DNA of 64,000 nucleotides from assembly GCF_963678635.1 (NCBI RefSeq), contig NC_087067.1, positions 35,107,966-35,171,965 on the forward strand, in the 5' to 3' direction. Source of the DNA: Symsagittifera roscoffensis (Eukaryota > Xenacoelomorpha > Acoela > Convolutidae). Each line of letters opens with the position of its first letter. The stretch's first letter is position 1. Position numbers and translations under genes: made by a program. Shown here one piece after another: positions 1 to 11,930 of the stretch. Under the pieces are notes generated by a model. That model was not told the origin of the DNA, searched no databases, and saw only the letters and a list, made by a program, of their open reading frames with translations.

Positions 1-205
1 TTATGATTTTTTCAAAAAAAATTTTTTTTTGAAAACCTTGATTTTCGCAATTCTGTTTTTGGGTGCTGTCAGGGTACTCTTCGGGGTAGCAAATCTTGCC
101 TCCAAATGTGACTGCTAAATTGCTTTTAGTTTCCATGATATGGCGTTATTTGTGATTTTTTCATAGAACTTAGATGTAAAAAAATTCACGAAGTTCACCC
201 ATTTT
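1..205 (+). repeat. Fragment of Helitron-like tandem-repeat unit
   Basis: The segment carries the same phrase order (a GTCAGGGTACTC-type stretch, a CCTCCAAATGTGACTGCT-type stretch, then a run of T and A) as the ~150-170 bp units inside the elements at 31841-32892 and 56560-58204. It is cut by the window edge. No terminal hairpin or CTAG end is visible here. Confidence 0.6.
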
Positions 206-2190
206 GAGGAGCGCCTGAAAACTTGTTTTTGTTGCAGTGTGTTTGATTTTTGTTAACTTAAATCGAACATCTTTTTGATAAATTAGCATCAAAATAATAC
301 TCACACATCGGCAACAAAGCCGACAATTTTTGACCAGATAAGATGTTCAATTCAAATTATAACATCAAACACATAAATTACATTGAGACTAGCAAAACCT
401 AATCAGCAGTTTAATATCTTACGACACAAGCTATTATAGTAGCAGTTTGTCTCTATAGAAAATTATTTTGTCAAGGAAAAAAATAAAACTAACATCAAGA
501 GCTATGCATCAAGAGAGTCTATTATGGTTCACGACTGTTTGATTCAGGCCAGCTGAAGCCATCTATACATTGCAAAACGTTTTTGGCTTTACATTTTGTC
601 CTTGAAGTTTCCCAATTATTAACTAAGAGTAGATAAACGTACCGAAGACTTATATAGATTGAGATAATTTTTTTTCCCGGAAAAGTCTTAAAATGTGTTC
701 AGGTTGAAGTTGGATTTTTCGCGGTTTGACTTTATTTCATTGATTTCTTTTAAGTTAGCAACAGTTGAACAACGAACAGCAAAAGTGTAAAGATCACGAA
801 AAACATGATTGACTTTAGTTTCGAAAGAAGATTTTAATTTTCACATTTCCCAGAGGAATAAAAATAGTTCTATTGATCCGGTTTTCTCAACTAGGGTTGA
901 TTTTATCAATTAAATCTTCAATCAGAAATTATTCTTAAAATTCAAAGAACTTTAAGGGCATCTGTTATTTTTTCTTGAAGTTCGAATGTTTAAAACAAAT
1001 CAGTAGTTTTTCTATTTATACATGCGTCCATTGACTTGTTTTCAACTGTCTCCTGGCCATATCTTATATATGCACTAACTAGAATAGATGTTTTCACTAC
1101 GCATTTATTTGCAGTGCCCTTGATGCAGTAGCCATAGGACTCTTTACGATGTTTTTCAACATAGCCAGATTTCTGAAATCATTTTGACATATCTATGAAC
1201 ATCGTTTGTTGCAGATTTATTGCATATTTTCAATATCAAATTGAAACTCTTCTCATTTGAACAACAACAGACGGAAGAGTTTTTATTAGAAAAAAAATCC
1301 ATGGTGCTTACAATTAATAATAAGTGAATCTTGATCTATTTGTCATTACAACTCAAATTTTGCCACTTTATTTCACCATCTTTAATTCACCTATATTACA
1401 CGAAAGAGAGCCCACGAAACCAGTTGCTTAATTATTTTAAATATGTCGAAAAGAGCCAATTGACTCAATATCAGATTACATAATGAACAAACTAGACTTG
1501 TTATGCAGTCTTTCTTGTGCAACACCAAAAGACGGAAATGTTGACGCTTACCATATATACCGATCCGACTACGACAAAAAAGCCCATGGAAAACGATAAA
1601 ACACATAAATTTGGTAATCGTTTTGACCAATCCTTGCTAAAACAAAACGATTTTTGGCAAAATTTAAAAAACTTGGGCTTGTTCTGTATCCAGCTATCTC
1701 TAACCACATTTAATTTATACGCAGATGAATATAGTCATACTAAAAGAATCACAAGATTCAATTGAAGACATTCAAAGCAAAATTAACTTTTGATTTATTT
1801 TTTTGATGATCAATTTCAAGCCTTCTGAAGATCAACAAACGGCAAAAATCAGAAGTTGTCAAAAAATTTATGGTAGATCAAATACGTGTTTTTGTTTGCA
1901 TAAATAAGCTCTTTTTTGTTGATTATTAAAAAAAAAACAGGCTCAAATTTTACCTGTTAACCAGATATTTCATTTGTCGAAATGATTAATTGATTCGATT
2001 AAACTATTTGTTCATTAGATAACGTGTCAAAAGGTCAGTCTGCCGAAAAACAAAAATAACATGTCAGCTGAAAAATATATAAAACTTGCAGCAATTCTAA
2101 ATTCAAAGCTTTGGCGAAACAAGTAATACTGTTATACTTTAATTTTACTAATAAATTTGGTTTATCTCAGCAAAAATTGTTTTTGTTGTA
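206..2190. other. Gene-free AT-rich stretch
   Basis: No credible coding region is visible. Short open frames near 1391-1765 overlap on both strands and look random. The only recognisable content is one copy of the interspersed ~350 bp repeat listed at 715-1075. Confidence 0.6.
715..1075 (+). repeat. Interspersed repeat family R3, copy 1
   Basis: The family is recognised by the ordered phrases TTGATCC(A/G)GTTTTCTCAA, AATTCAAAGA(A/G)CT, TAAGGGCATCTGTT and TTCAACTGTC. Other copies lie near 9575-9870, 12480-12890, 25480-25870, 33010-33375 and 37880-38065. It has no coding capacity and I see no terminal inverted repeats. The class is unknown. Confidence 0.6.
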
Positions 2191-2275
2191 GTTAGAACAT
2201 AGTTGAAAGATGCCCGAGGGAAAAGAGCTCGAGTGCGGCTGTTTTGCCCGAGGTCATCTTCAACTATGTTCTAAC
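2191..2275. repeat. Short inverted repeat (hairpin)
   Basis: The left arm begins GTTAGAACATAGTTGAA and the right arm at the other end is its reverse complement with a 1-nt bulge. The arms continue into GCCCGAGG and CCCGAGG. Just downstream (about 2310-2365) a ~20 bp unit containing GTGAAAGAGCCCG is repeated in tandem. This may be the end of an unidentified mobile element. Confidence 0.65.
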
Positions 2276-2619
2276 TGTTGATGAATATGTTTTTGCTCTT
2301 TCTGAGGGAAAGACGCCAGAAAATTGTGAAAGAGCCCGAAAAATTGTGAAAGAGCCCGGAAAAGTGCGCGAAACGATGCAAATGATTTCTTTTTTCATTC
2401 ATGCGTTCTAATATTTCATTTTTCATTCATGCCTTGTCGTGAAAGAACATGTGTGAAAATGCAAAAACATACTCTTCGCTTTAGTTGCAACGCTGTAAAA
2501 TTTCCCGCCGAAATTAGATAAAAAAGTTCATTTGGTCTCGTTTTAAATGTTTGATCTTAATCCGACTTTTTGACAGATTGATACTTCGGCGCCATGATCC
2601 TTCATCGTTTATTTTTGCT

Positions 2620-3385
2620 GAAAAATTTCGGGTTTACTTCTATTTTTTAGTCGCCTCATTTTGCGTTGTTTGAATGATAATCATTTGTTTTCTTTTATGG
2701 TTGGTGGACAATCTCTCGTTATAGTCGGGCTGCCTTCTATCGTTTTTACACTTGCGAAGCAGTGTGTTATAGTACAAACTTTCTTTTTTCCAACCCAAGT
2801 CGCTAATATTGTTGCGACTTAAAGAAACGATATTTGCTGCATCGAATTGGCATTAAGATATTTTGTTGCACCTTCGATTTTTAGTCGCACCTTTTACAGC
2901 ATATTGATAACATGTGCTTTGACATTCGAGTAATTATAAGTTTACACAGTTGATGCATTTTTAATTCATCAAGTGAACCGAAGAAAGCTATTTGTTTCCA
3001 ACAGCGTAACAATAATAAAATCTGTATAAAACTGAATTTATCTCGCATTTTTTTTGAAATGCATAATTTATACATAATGTGGTTTTATGATTTGCGATTT
3101 TTTTCCATGCAAAATTGTATCTTTTTGTATTTGATGCTACTTTTGCTGCATAGAATTGGCAATTTATTAGCATATGTAGCTGCATTATTGGTAGCTTGTT
3201 TTTGAGGATTTTAAGCATCCGTGGCTGAATGGATAGTGCGTGAGACTCGAATTTGCTAGTTCGCAGATTTTTGCTAATTCGAGTTTTTGCCGAGCCTCTA
3301 GTTTTTGCAAATTCGAGGCTTACTTCTATTTTTTCATGTCACTTGATAGGGCTGCTTTTTGGTGAAAGAGCAAATTGAGGAAAGA
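2620..3385 (+). repeat. SINE-like composite element (family R1) with tRNA-like module
   Basis: This copy holds the R1 core, marked by TGCTTTGACATTCGA, a GAACCGAA...AGCTATTTGTTTC phrase and AAATGCATAATTTATACA. It is followed at 3218-3310 by a tRNA-like stretch with an A-box-like TGGCTGAATGG. Near 2750 is a small palindrome (ACACTTGC...GCAGTGTG). Parallel copies sit at 5224-6040, 7277-8093, 45550-46175 (-) and 54000-55170. The 3' end runs into LINE-A, so the terminal hairpin is missing here. Confidence 0.65.
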
Positions 3386-5223
3386 AATTTAAAAATGCGT
3401 ACGAACAGACAAAAACAACTATTACAAGAACATGGCTGACGAAATATCACATGCCGACAAGACAGGAAATACACGGAAGGTCTATTCCACCATTAAGCAA
3501 CTCACAGGGAAGAGACAAACACAGAATGAAACCCTTAAATGTGAAAAGGGGGAAATTATTCTTGATATCCAGGAGCGTCTTAAAAGGTAGGCAACACACT
3601 TTGAGAACCTTCTAAATAGACCCTCTCCACCCCGAGTCGCAACCACACATGAACGAGCGAAACCATTTGAAAATGTTAGTGGTGGAGAACCAAGTGAGAA
3701 AGAAGTTGCTAAAGCGATCAGCAAACTGAAGAGAAACAAAGCGGGAGGAACAGATGGCATACCAACCGAACTGCTCAATTTGATTTGGTATTCAAAGCAG
3801 ATACCAAATGAATGGAAAATTGCTATTGTAGTACCCGTTTTTAAGAAGAGACAAAGTCGCTTGTGCCAACTACAGAGGAATCTCGCTTCTAGTCATAGCA
3901 TTCAAAGTGCTTGAAGCAGTACTGAAAAACAGACTAGAACCTGCTTATGCAAATTATGCAAGAAAAAATCAGGCCGGCTTCAAACCAGGGCGAGGCTGTA
4001 GAGATTAAATTTTCTCCATCCGCCAAATAATCGAGCAACGCGAAGAGTACAAGAGAATGACACACCTCATCTTTATTGATTTCAAGGCGGCATTTGACAG
4101 TGTCCACAGAGAATGCATCTGGAACATATGCAAGGCACTCGGATTAGATTCTGGACTTATCGACATTCTCATAACAATGTACACTGAGACGTACTGCCAA
4201 GTGCGAGCCTACAACAGTATCACAGATAAATTCAGCATCCTCAGTGGAGTCAGACAAGGATCGGTGCTATCTCCCTTTCTCTTTGACCTTGCCATTGACT
4301 GGGTCATGAAAAGAACCCTTGAGGGCGACAAGTTAGGCATTGTACTGGATGACATGATCATCGCTGATCTGGAATTTGCAGATGACATATGCCTACTTGA
4401 AGAAAACGAGTGTGATGCGCGACTCCTCGACAAAGTTACCCAAAACTTCAGCGTATGTTGGTCTCCGGATAAATGTCCAAAAAACCAAGTTCTGTTCGAA
4501 CAACCCTAACGCAAAGTTCACCGTGAAGAACGAGCTTCTAGAGAGAGTGGATGAATTCACTTTCTTGGGTAGTCGGATTGCATTAAATGGCAGTGTAACG
4601 TCCGAGGTGAAGGCGCGAATCGGGAAAGCCGTAGGTGCATTCGCCAGCCTAATTCCCATCTGAAAGCAAAAGAAGATACCAAGAAACATCAAAATAAAAA
4701 TTTTCAACGCATGCGTAAAAACAATCCTATTTTATGGAAATGAAACATGACCGATAAATGAAAGCGACGTCAAAAAATTGCAAACTTTCGAAAAGAGATG
4801 CCTTCAGAAAATCAACTGTAATTATCACCACAATCAAGACGACCACCAACCTTCACACCCCCCTGCCGACATCTCGCATACAATAAAAACCCGAAGGCTA
4901 AAATGGCTTGGACACGTGCTTCGAATGAATGAAGATGAAGTACCAAACGCAACATTAGAATTCGTCAAAGGTGAAAGTTGGAGGCGGGTACCCGGGGGCA
5001 CAAGAAAAACATGGAGAAGACTGGTGAAAAACGAATTGAAGCCACATTTGAAACCCCCAGGATGACTTTCAAAAGGTGGGAACAAGATTGGTTCGACATC
5101 TGTAAAGAAACTGCTGCGGACAGGCATCAATGGCGTGATGTTGTGGCGGGCAAAGGGCAGCATTGCCCGGAAAAGCCCTGACTGGAAGTGGAAGTGTTTG
5201 CAAAGCGCTGCTTCGCCTCTGTG
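3386..5223 (+). mobile_element. LINE-A: degenerate RTE-like non-LTR retrotransposon
   Basis: Reading across frames gives a reverse transcriptase in conserved order: a KLKRNKAGG..DG block near 3725, NYRGISLL near 3865, QAGF.PGRG near 3970, then a longer open segment 4057-4509 with a DFKAAFDS motif, GVRQGSVLSP and the catalytic FADD. Beyond a frameshift near 4450 the thumb-like part continues (4376-4663), then a WLGHVLRM motif (4778-5065). At least four stops or frameshifts disrupt it (for example a stop at about 3586), and no endonuclease is seen, so it is 5'-truncated and dead. WLGHVLRM resembles the end of RTE-clade LINEs, but the clade is inferred. It ends with a hairpin at 5199-5223. Confidence 0.85.
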
Positions 5224-6281
5224 TAAATTTCGGTTTATCTTCTATAATTTTAGTCGCCTAATTTTGCTTTGTTTGAAGGACAATCATGTGTTTTTTTTCG
5301 TGGATGCTGGGCGATAAGTCATTTGAAAACTCGGTTTTGAATTTTTCGGATAAAATGTAATTTTTGGCTCTATGGTCGTAGTTTTCACTCAAAATGTGTT
5401 CGAGTGGTTACCGATTAATATGTTTTGTTTGAATGCTATTTCTTCGCTAAGATGGTCTTAGTACAAGCGAAGCTTAATATAATACTAGGAGACCTAATAT
5501 ATTTTTTCAACGTATTTCGCGAAATAAGGGCTACTTTTGGTGGTACTTTAAAAGCAGGCTGATTAGGCAGTTTTATTAGCATTTGCTTTGACATTCGAAT
5601 AGTAAAAAATTAAAACAATTCAGCGTTTTATTCGATCAAATGAACCGAAAAAAGTTATTCGTTTCATACAACAGCATGATAATGAAGTTAACGTTTCAGA
5701 AATCTTCAAACTCAGTATATTTTGCAAAATGTTTGAAATGCATAATTTATACACAAGGTGGTCTTATAAGTTCCAATTTGTAATATACAAACTTGGTGTG
5801 GTTGCCTTTAGTTTATATTGTGACATTTTTGTTGAGTAGAATTGGTAATTTACTAGCAGAGGTGAGGACGTGAGACTCCAAATCTAAAGGTCAGAAATTG
5901 CAACCCGACACCTAATGAAAGTTTCAATTTTCAAGGTTTATTTTTTTGTTTTCTTATTTCTGTTTTCAGATCTGCTTTTTGTCGTTTATTTTTGGGTTTG
6001 CGAATTGCAGCTTCGCCTCTGTGTTTTAGAAATGTTTTTCCTCATACATAGGAATTTTTTTGGTAGAGCTGGCCATCGATTTTTATTTCGAGTTAAAGGT
6101 TGTCGTCTATTTTTTCTGTCGGCTCAGTTTCATCTGTGTTTAACGTGTTGGTATGAATAAATGCGTGATAGTGAGATAAAAAATATGACGAACAAATTGT
6201 TCACATTAGTTAGTTTATTCACCATAAACAAACTAATTATTGGCAAGATTATTATTTTGCCGCTATCGAAATACATTGAAA
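4231..6281. repeat. Tandem duplication, unit A (2051 bp)
   Basis: The unit contains the 3' half of LINE-A plus one R1 element. It is followed directly by unit B. Both start with TTCAGCATCCTCAGTGG and end CATTGAAA. I counted about ten substitutions and two 1-nt indels between units, roughly 99.5% identity. The junction lies in a short AAATT microhomology. Confidence 0.93.
5224..6040 (+). repeat. SINE-like element R1, copy in unit A
   Basis: It follows the LINE-A terminal hairpin directly. It contains the R1 core at 5575-5860, a decayed tRNA-like stretch near 5868-5915 (GAGACTCCAAATCTAAAGG) and a T-rich tail. It closes with the hairpin GCGAATTGCAGCTTCGCC at about 5999-6023 followed by TCTGTG. 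The 81-codon hydrophobic frame 5915-6160 reflects T-richness and is not called as a gene. Confidence 0.7.
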
Positions 6282-7275
6282 TTCAGCATCCTCAGTGGAG
6301 TCAGACAAGGATCGGTGCTATCTCCCTTTCTCTTTGACCTTGCCATTGACTGGGTCATGAAAAGAACCCTTGAGGGCGACAAATTAGGCATTGTACTGGA
6401 TGACATGATCATCGCTGATCTGGAATTTGCAGATGACATATGCCTACTTGAAGAAAACGAGTGTGATGCGCGACTCCTTGACAAAGTTACCCAAAACTTC
6501 AGCGTATGTTGGTCTCCGGATAAATGTCCAAAAAACCAAGTTCTGTTCGAACAACCCTAACGCAAAGTTCACCGTGAAGAACGAGCTTCTAGAGAGAGTG
6601 GATGAATTCACTTTCTTGGGTAGTCGGATTGCATTAAATGGCAGTGTAACGTCCGAGGTGAAGGCCCGAATCGGGAAAGCCGTAGGTGCATTCGCCAGCC
6701 TAATTCCCATCTGAAAGCAAAAGAAGATACCAAGAAACATCAAAATAAAAATTTTCAACGCATGCGTAAAAACAATCCTATTTTATGGAAATGAAACATG
6801 ACCGATAAATGAAAGCGACGTCAAAAAATTGCAAACTTTCGAAAAGAGATGCCTTCAGAAAATCAACTGTAATTATCACCACAATCAAGACGACCACCAA
6901 ACTTCACACCCCCCTGCCGACATCTCGCATACAATAAAAACCCGAAGGCTAAAATGGCTTGGACACGTGCTTCGAATGAATGAAGATGAAGTACCAAACG
7001 CAACATTAGAATTCGTCAAAGGTGAAAGTTGGAGGCGGGTACCCGGGGGCACAAGAAAAACATGGAGAAGACTGGTGAAAAACGAATTGAAGCCACATTT
7101 TAAACCCCCCAGGATGACTTTCAAAAAGTGGGAACAAGATTGGTTCGACATCTGTAAAGAAACTGCTGCGGACAGGCATCAATAGCGTGATGTTGTGGCG
7201 GGCAAAGGGCAGCATTGCCCGGAAAAGCCCTAACTGGAAGTGGAAGTGTTTGCAAAGCGCTGCTTCGCCTCTGTG
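6282..7275 (+). pseudogene. LINE-A 3' fragment in unit B
   Basis: This is the duplicated 3' part of the LINE-A reverse transcriptase. It retains GVRQGSVLSP, the FADD active-site motif, the same frameshift as unit A and the WLGHVLRM region (6829-7185). A G-to-A change near 7187 creates a stop absent from unit A. The piece is non-functional. Confidence 0.9.
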
Positions 7276-8334
7276 TAAATTTCGGTTTATCTTCTATAAT
7301 TTTAGTCGCCTAATTTTGCTTTGTTTGAAGGACAATCATGTGTTTTTTTTTCGTGGATGCTGGGCGATAAGTCATTTGAAAACTCGGTTTTGAATTTTTC
7401 GGATAAAATGTAATTTTTGGCTCTATGGTCGTAGTTTTCACTCAAAATGTGTTCGAGTGGTTACCGATTAATATGTTTTGTTTGAATGCTATTTCTTCGC
7501 TAAGATGGTCTTAGTACAAGCGAAGCTTAATATAATACTAGGAGACCTAATTTATTTTTTCAACGTATTTCGCGAAATAAGGGCTACTTTTGGTGGTACT
7601 TTAAAAGCAGGCTGATTAGGCAGTTTTATTAGCATTTGCTTTGACATTCGAATAGTAAAAAATTAAAACAATTCAGCGTTTTATTCGATCAAATGAACCG
7701 AAAAAAGTTATTCGTTTCATACAACAGCATGATAATGAAGTTAACGTTTCAGAAATCTTCAAACTCAGTATATTTTGCAAAATGTTTGAAATGCATAATT
7801 TATACACAAGGTGGTCTTATAAGTTCCAATTTGTAATATACAAACTTGGTGTGGTTGCCTTTAGTTTATATTGTGACATTTTTGTTGAGTAGAATTGGTA
7901 ATTTACTAGCAGAGGTGAGGACGTGAGACTCCAAATCTAAAGGTCAGAAATTGCAACCCGACACCTAATGAAAGTTTCAATTTTCAAGGTTTATTTTTTT
8001 GTTTTCTTATTTCTGTTTTCAGATCTGCTTTTTGTCGTTTATTTTTGGGTTTGCGAATTGCAGCTTCGCCTCTGTGTTTTAGAAATGTTTTTCCTCATAC
8101 ATAGGAATTTTTTTGGTAGAGCTGGCCATCGATTTTTATTTCGAGTTAAAGGTTGTCGTCTATTTTTTCTGTCGGCTCAGTTTCATCTGTGTTTAACGTG
8201 TTGGTATGAATAAATGCGTGATAGTGAGATAAAAAATATGACGAACAAATTGTTCACATTAGTTAGTTTATTCACCATAAACAAACTAATTATTGGCAAG
8301 ATTATTATTTTGCCGCTATCGAAATACATTGAAA
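6282..8334. repeat. Tandem duplication, unit B (2053 bp)
   Basis: This is a second copy of 4231-6281. It begins abruptly inside the LINE reverse transcriptase, so its RT fragment starts at the GVRQG region. It includes LINE-A sequence to 7275 (FADD at about 6429), the LINE hairpin at 7251-7275 and an R1 copy at 7277-8093 ending in the hairpin at 8052-8076. Divergence from unit A includes one extra C near 7110 and one extra T near 7345. Confidence 0.93.
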
Positions 8335-10749
8335 TTTCGGTTCATTGTGTTTTGACAGCGATTACATATACTAATGGTAAAATTAAACACAAATTCGGGG
8401 TTTTACTCGGTAAAATGCCCAACTTAAGACACCCGTTTGGAAAATATTTACTTAAAATTTTAAACAAAGCTTATACATCGACCGACAGCAAATGATCTCA
8501 AATACCCTCGATGGAAGTCTCCATTTTTGTTTCGAAGCACTTACCAGAGTATTCCCCACTAAACATGGCGGCTTACACCATTTGTTGTAGTTTTTCTATG
8601 TGAGTGATTTTTTGATTTTAAATAAGCGGTGTTAAAAATTACATTGTTCAGTGTGGCTTTCCTCAACTCTTTTGTGTCTTTGCCCTTGCGATAAGCAATG
8701 ACGGTGCAATCGGGCACTAGACATTTTTCCCGTAATGGCTCGGGCACTTAGCCTGGAGGTAACAAATACGCCTGAGACGGTTAAGGTCCGGCGTTCGAAC
8801 CTGACAGGACCTGGTTTTCGTAAAACAGGAAATATTCCGTTTCGGGTTATTTTTCTGCCTATGTTTTGTCAGCTTAGCTGCCACATCGTAGATTTTTTTT
8901 GCGGTTCACAGATTGTGTTTTAGTTATTTGAAGTGTTTTGGTTCATTTCTGCTGTTTGTAATTTAACTAACCTTGACTTCGTACATTTTGTTTCGTTTTT
9001 TTTTCCGTTAAAACTTCGTTCTGGCCCAAATGATTTCAACACTTATAGTTTATCGGCTTGGGAAAGTTTCAAGAGAAACATAAATTTTATACTCACCTCT
9101 GCATCACAAAAAATGCTAAAAATCTCAATAGAAATTATAGTTCAAAGTTTTCATGAAAATGATTTTTTTTCAGCTTTTTTGTTTTTCCTTGTTTTTTTTA
9201 CGCTTGATTGGCTTCGGCCTATGTTTTATGCCTTAATGGGCTCATCTTGTCTGTGAGTGTGAGGGGCGAGTAAAGTCTTTAAAGGGCGAGGGGACTAAAT
9301 ATCTTTCTATTAATCCTAATTTTTTTGATTTTTTTTTCGGCCGTTGTTCGTTTTTTGTTTTCGGCTGAATAGCTATCGTCTATATGTTTTACGGCTTAGT
9401 GGTTTTATATTGTTTCATTTAACAATTAAATAAAGCTTCTTTTGTTTTTATGAGGGGGCTTAAACGTTTTGAGGAAGAAGGGGTTTTTTATAAGTCTTAA
9501 GTCTTGTTGATTTTTTTTCGGCTTTTGTAACCGCTTGGTAAGCTTTCTTTCATTGCAATTTTTGCATTGTTTTGTTTTCTTTGAAACAATGATTTCTTTT
9601 TAAGTTCAATTCATTTCACAGCTGAATAAAAGTTTTATAGATTGATTCAGTTCTCTCAAATTGGGTTTTTAAATTTAAAAAAGTGTCAATCATAAAGTGT
9701 CGCAAAAAAGTTTTCTAGAAATTCAAAGAGCTCTAAGGGCATCTGTTTTTTTCTTTGAAATTCGAAATTTTGGAATTCAAAAAAATAAGTCAGTATTTTG
9801 TTTCTGTTTAATTGCGTTCATTGACTCATTTCCAACTGTCCGTTGGCTATGTTTTCGAAATTAAGTGTTTTTTTCTTTTTCCTTGAGACCATTTTCTTTT
9901 TTCCATTTGTGTGTCTTTTCCAAATGTTTCAATCTTGAAATTCAAATGATGTAGGGGGAGGGGTTAGGGCGGAAAAGAACCATAAAGTTTTACCCAAATA
10001 CCATTGATAAGTCTACCGGTCGTAGAAATTTGCGTTTAAGTTTTTCTGCATGATTTGTTATGGTTGACAGTAAAACTGATGTTGTTTGAGTTAACAGAAA
10101 ATCAAATATTGTAGATATTCATATGAAAGCAGTCAATCAACCAATCTGCTATATTTATGAAGCCCTCTTCAAACAGTTTTGTTGACTTAAAATTCGCCTC
10201 ATTTCTTGATAGTGGAACTAAAACAGGTTATTGAAGTTTTTGACTTGCTTTGAACACTTTAAGGGAAAGCATTCAATGCCCGAAGTGAACGGCATCCATA
10301 AGTTGAATTGAGATTTCAAAATGAAGGCACATACTTTTTCTTTCAGCCGTAAAAACGAAAACTTTCGAGCGTACCGATATAAGCAAGCTAAAAGCAAATT
10401 ACTAAAGTGGCGCGTTCAAACTACTGAATATCCGAATAATCTAGAACTGGATATTCAATAATAATTTGTTTGTTATTATTGTAGTCAATTGGCGTAGTTT
10501 TGAAACAATTCAGCCACAAAACTCAGACAATTCGGCCAAATTAGGTTAAAGAGACGAGATCAAAGGACAATTTTTTTTTCTAATTTGATTAGAATCAGAA
10601 GGCTTTCAACACTTTAACAATGAAATGTGAGATATCAAATAACAATTATCGAGTAAACAATTTTGCAATGCGTAAAAGTTAAGGGTTTATGTAATGTACA
10701 TTAATGATACAAAGTTTTAAATACTTCTGTATATGGTCTCGATTGTAAT
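8335..10749. other. Gene-free T-rich intergenic stretch
   Basis: Both strands lack a credible gene. The 107-codon frame 8933-9256 is phenylalanine- and leucine-rich from T-richness. The stretch includes a tRNA-like segment at 8736-8812 and an R3 repeat copy at about 9575-9870. Nothing else is recognised. Confidence 0.6.
8736..8812 (+). repeat. tRNA-like segment, probable SINE head
   Basis: An A-box-like TAGCCTGGAGG is followed ~40 bp later by a B-box-like GGCGTTCGAACC. The acceptor ends do not pair convincingly, so I read it as a tRNA-derived SINE and not a working tRNA gene. Confidence 0.5.
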
Positions 10750-11930
10750 TACTTGCGTTCTGCAAGAGTTTATCATTGGCAATTGAATATTTGGGCTTCA
10801 ATTTCTGATGAAGTCACCGGCCATCAGTCTCTCCACATTAATTTCGGCATTTTTTTGAAACGTGTGATGAGCTTGGGGAAGGCTGGGTGCTTCGTCGACA
10901 CGAATTTATTGAAGCTGCCTTTCCATGCCTCTAATGCATTATTTGTAGGAGGTTCTCCGCTGACAACCCGCTTAAAAACGTTCCAATTGTCAATGTCAAA
11001 TTTTGGTATGACGCGTGTGTTTCAGCGACAGGTACCAATATAGGTGTCTTCAAAGTAGTTGGCTAAACTCTGAAAATCCACTGAAGGATCCTCTTTTCGC
11101 AGCTCTTTAAATGCGAACGTTACATCGTCAACGGGAACGAATGCCTAGCCAATCATTTTTTTCATTGAAGCGAGTTTCATCATCCTCCATGTTCCTGCGT
11201 GTAAATTCAAGTTTTTGTAGGTTGCGACATACTGCCTGGCCCAATTGGAAGAAAGAAAATGGAATTTCTGTATCAGGTTGCTTTTTTTAATGTTATTGCG
11301 AACAGCGGTGTAAAATCAATGGCTTTTTTTTCGGGTCGCTCTAAGCAGCCGAAAAGTTTTTCATATGTGTCTTGAGTCTTGTTGGGCAGCAGAGCGTACT
11401 GCAGGGGTATTCGATCACACCATGTATGGTATAAACGTGGTAGAAGCCATCTGGTGCTACTGAGAACGTTCGGTCCTAATGAAACTGCGGACTGAGAAAG
11501 CAAACCGAGCGCAGGTAATATTGCAAGTACCACAATTCTGTTGTCTCAGTTACCAGAATTGCAACGTAAGAACGTATCACCGCTGTGTGTAAATTAGAGA
11601 TGTTCAGGAATTTTTGTCAGTGCTCTCAAGGTTTTTTGGCTTTAGCATTGTTTCTAAAGCTTGCTGCCCGATTCAGTTTATACTTCGAAGAGATGTTGAG
11701 TAACTTGGTTTTGTCAGCGCTGCATAAAGACAATCTGTCATGGAGCCTTACCAGTGTTTGTGGCTTTGTCGCGAACTTCTCGGCTTAATTTTGAGGGTTT
11801 CGGTAAATGTGCGTGCTCGGTTTTTAAGGTGAATTCTTGCTGTTTGTCCAAATAACCCACTGCCCTGCAGTTTCTGAAAGTACCTTGACATTCAATGAGA
11901 CCATCATTTAGCTGTTTTTTTTTCACGTAT
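10750..11930 (-). pseudogene. MULE transposase relic with FLYWCH-type zinc finger
   Basis: Read on the minus strand from 11926, the first block (11738-11926) has the FLYWCH-finger spacing: a Cys pair in ECQGTFRNCRAVGY, then a TEHAHLP block. The second block (11273-11533) carries PLQYALLPNKTQDTYEKLF, typical of MULE transposases. A third block near 10780-11160 reads AFVPVDDV..AF, then NYFEDTYIG, then WNVFKRV, then TNNALEAWKGSFNKF and a HPAFPK segment. These are in the order expected of a Mutator-like transposase. At least two in-frame stops and two frameshifts break it. I did not find terminal inverted repeats. Confidence 0.85.

Noticed and set aside
5915..6160. 81-codon hydrophobic frame, repeated identically at 7968-8213
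   Set aside because: Phe/Leu richness comes from T-runs in the R1 tail, and identity is explained by the tandem duplication. No homology is recognised.
10753..11043. Plus-strand 96-codon open frame
   Set aside because: It is antisense to the MULE transposase relic. The minus-strand reading has the recognisable motifs.
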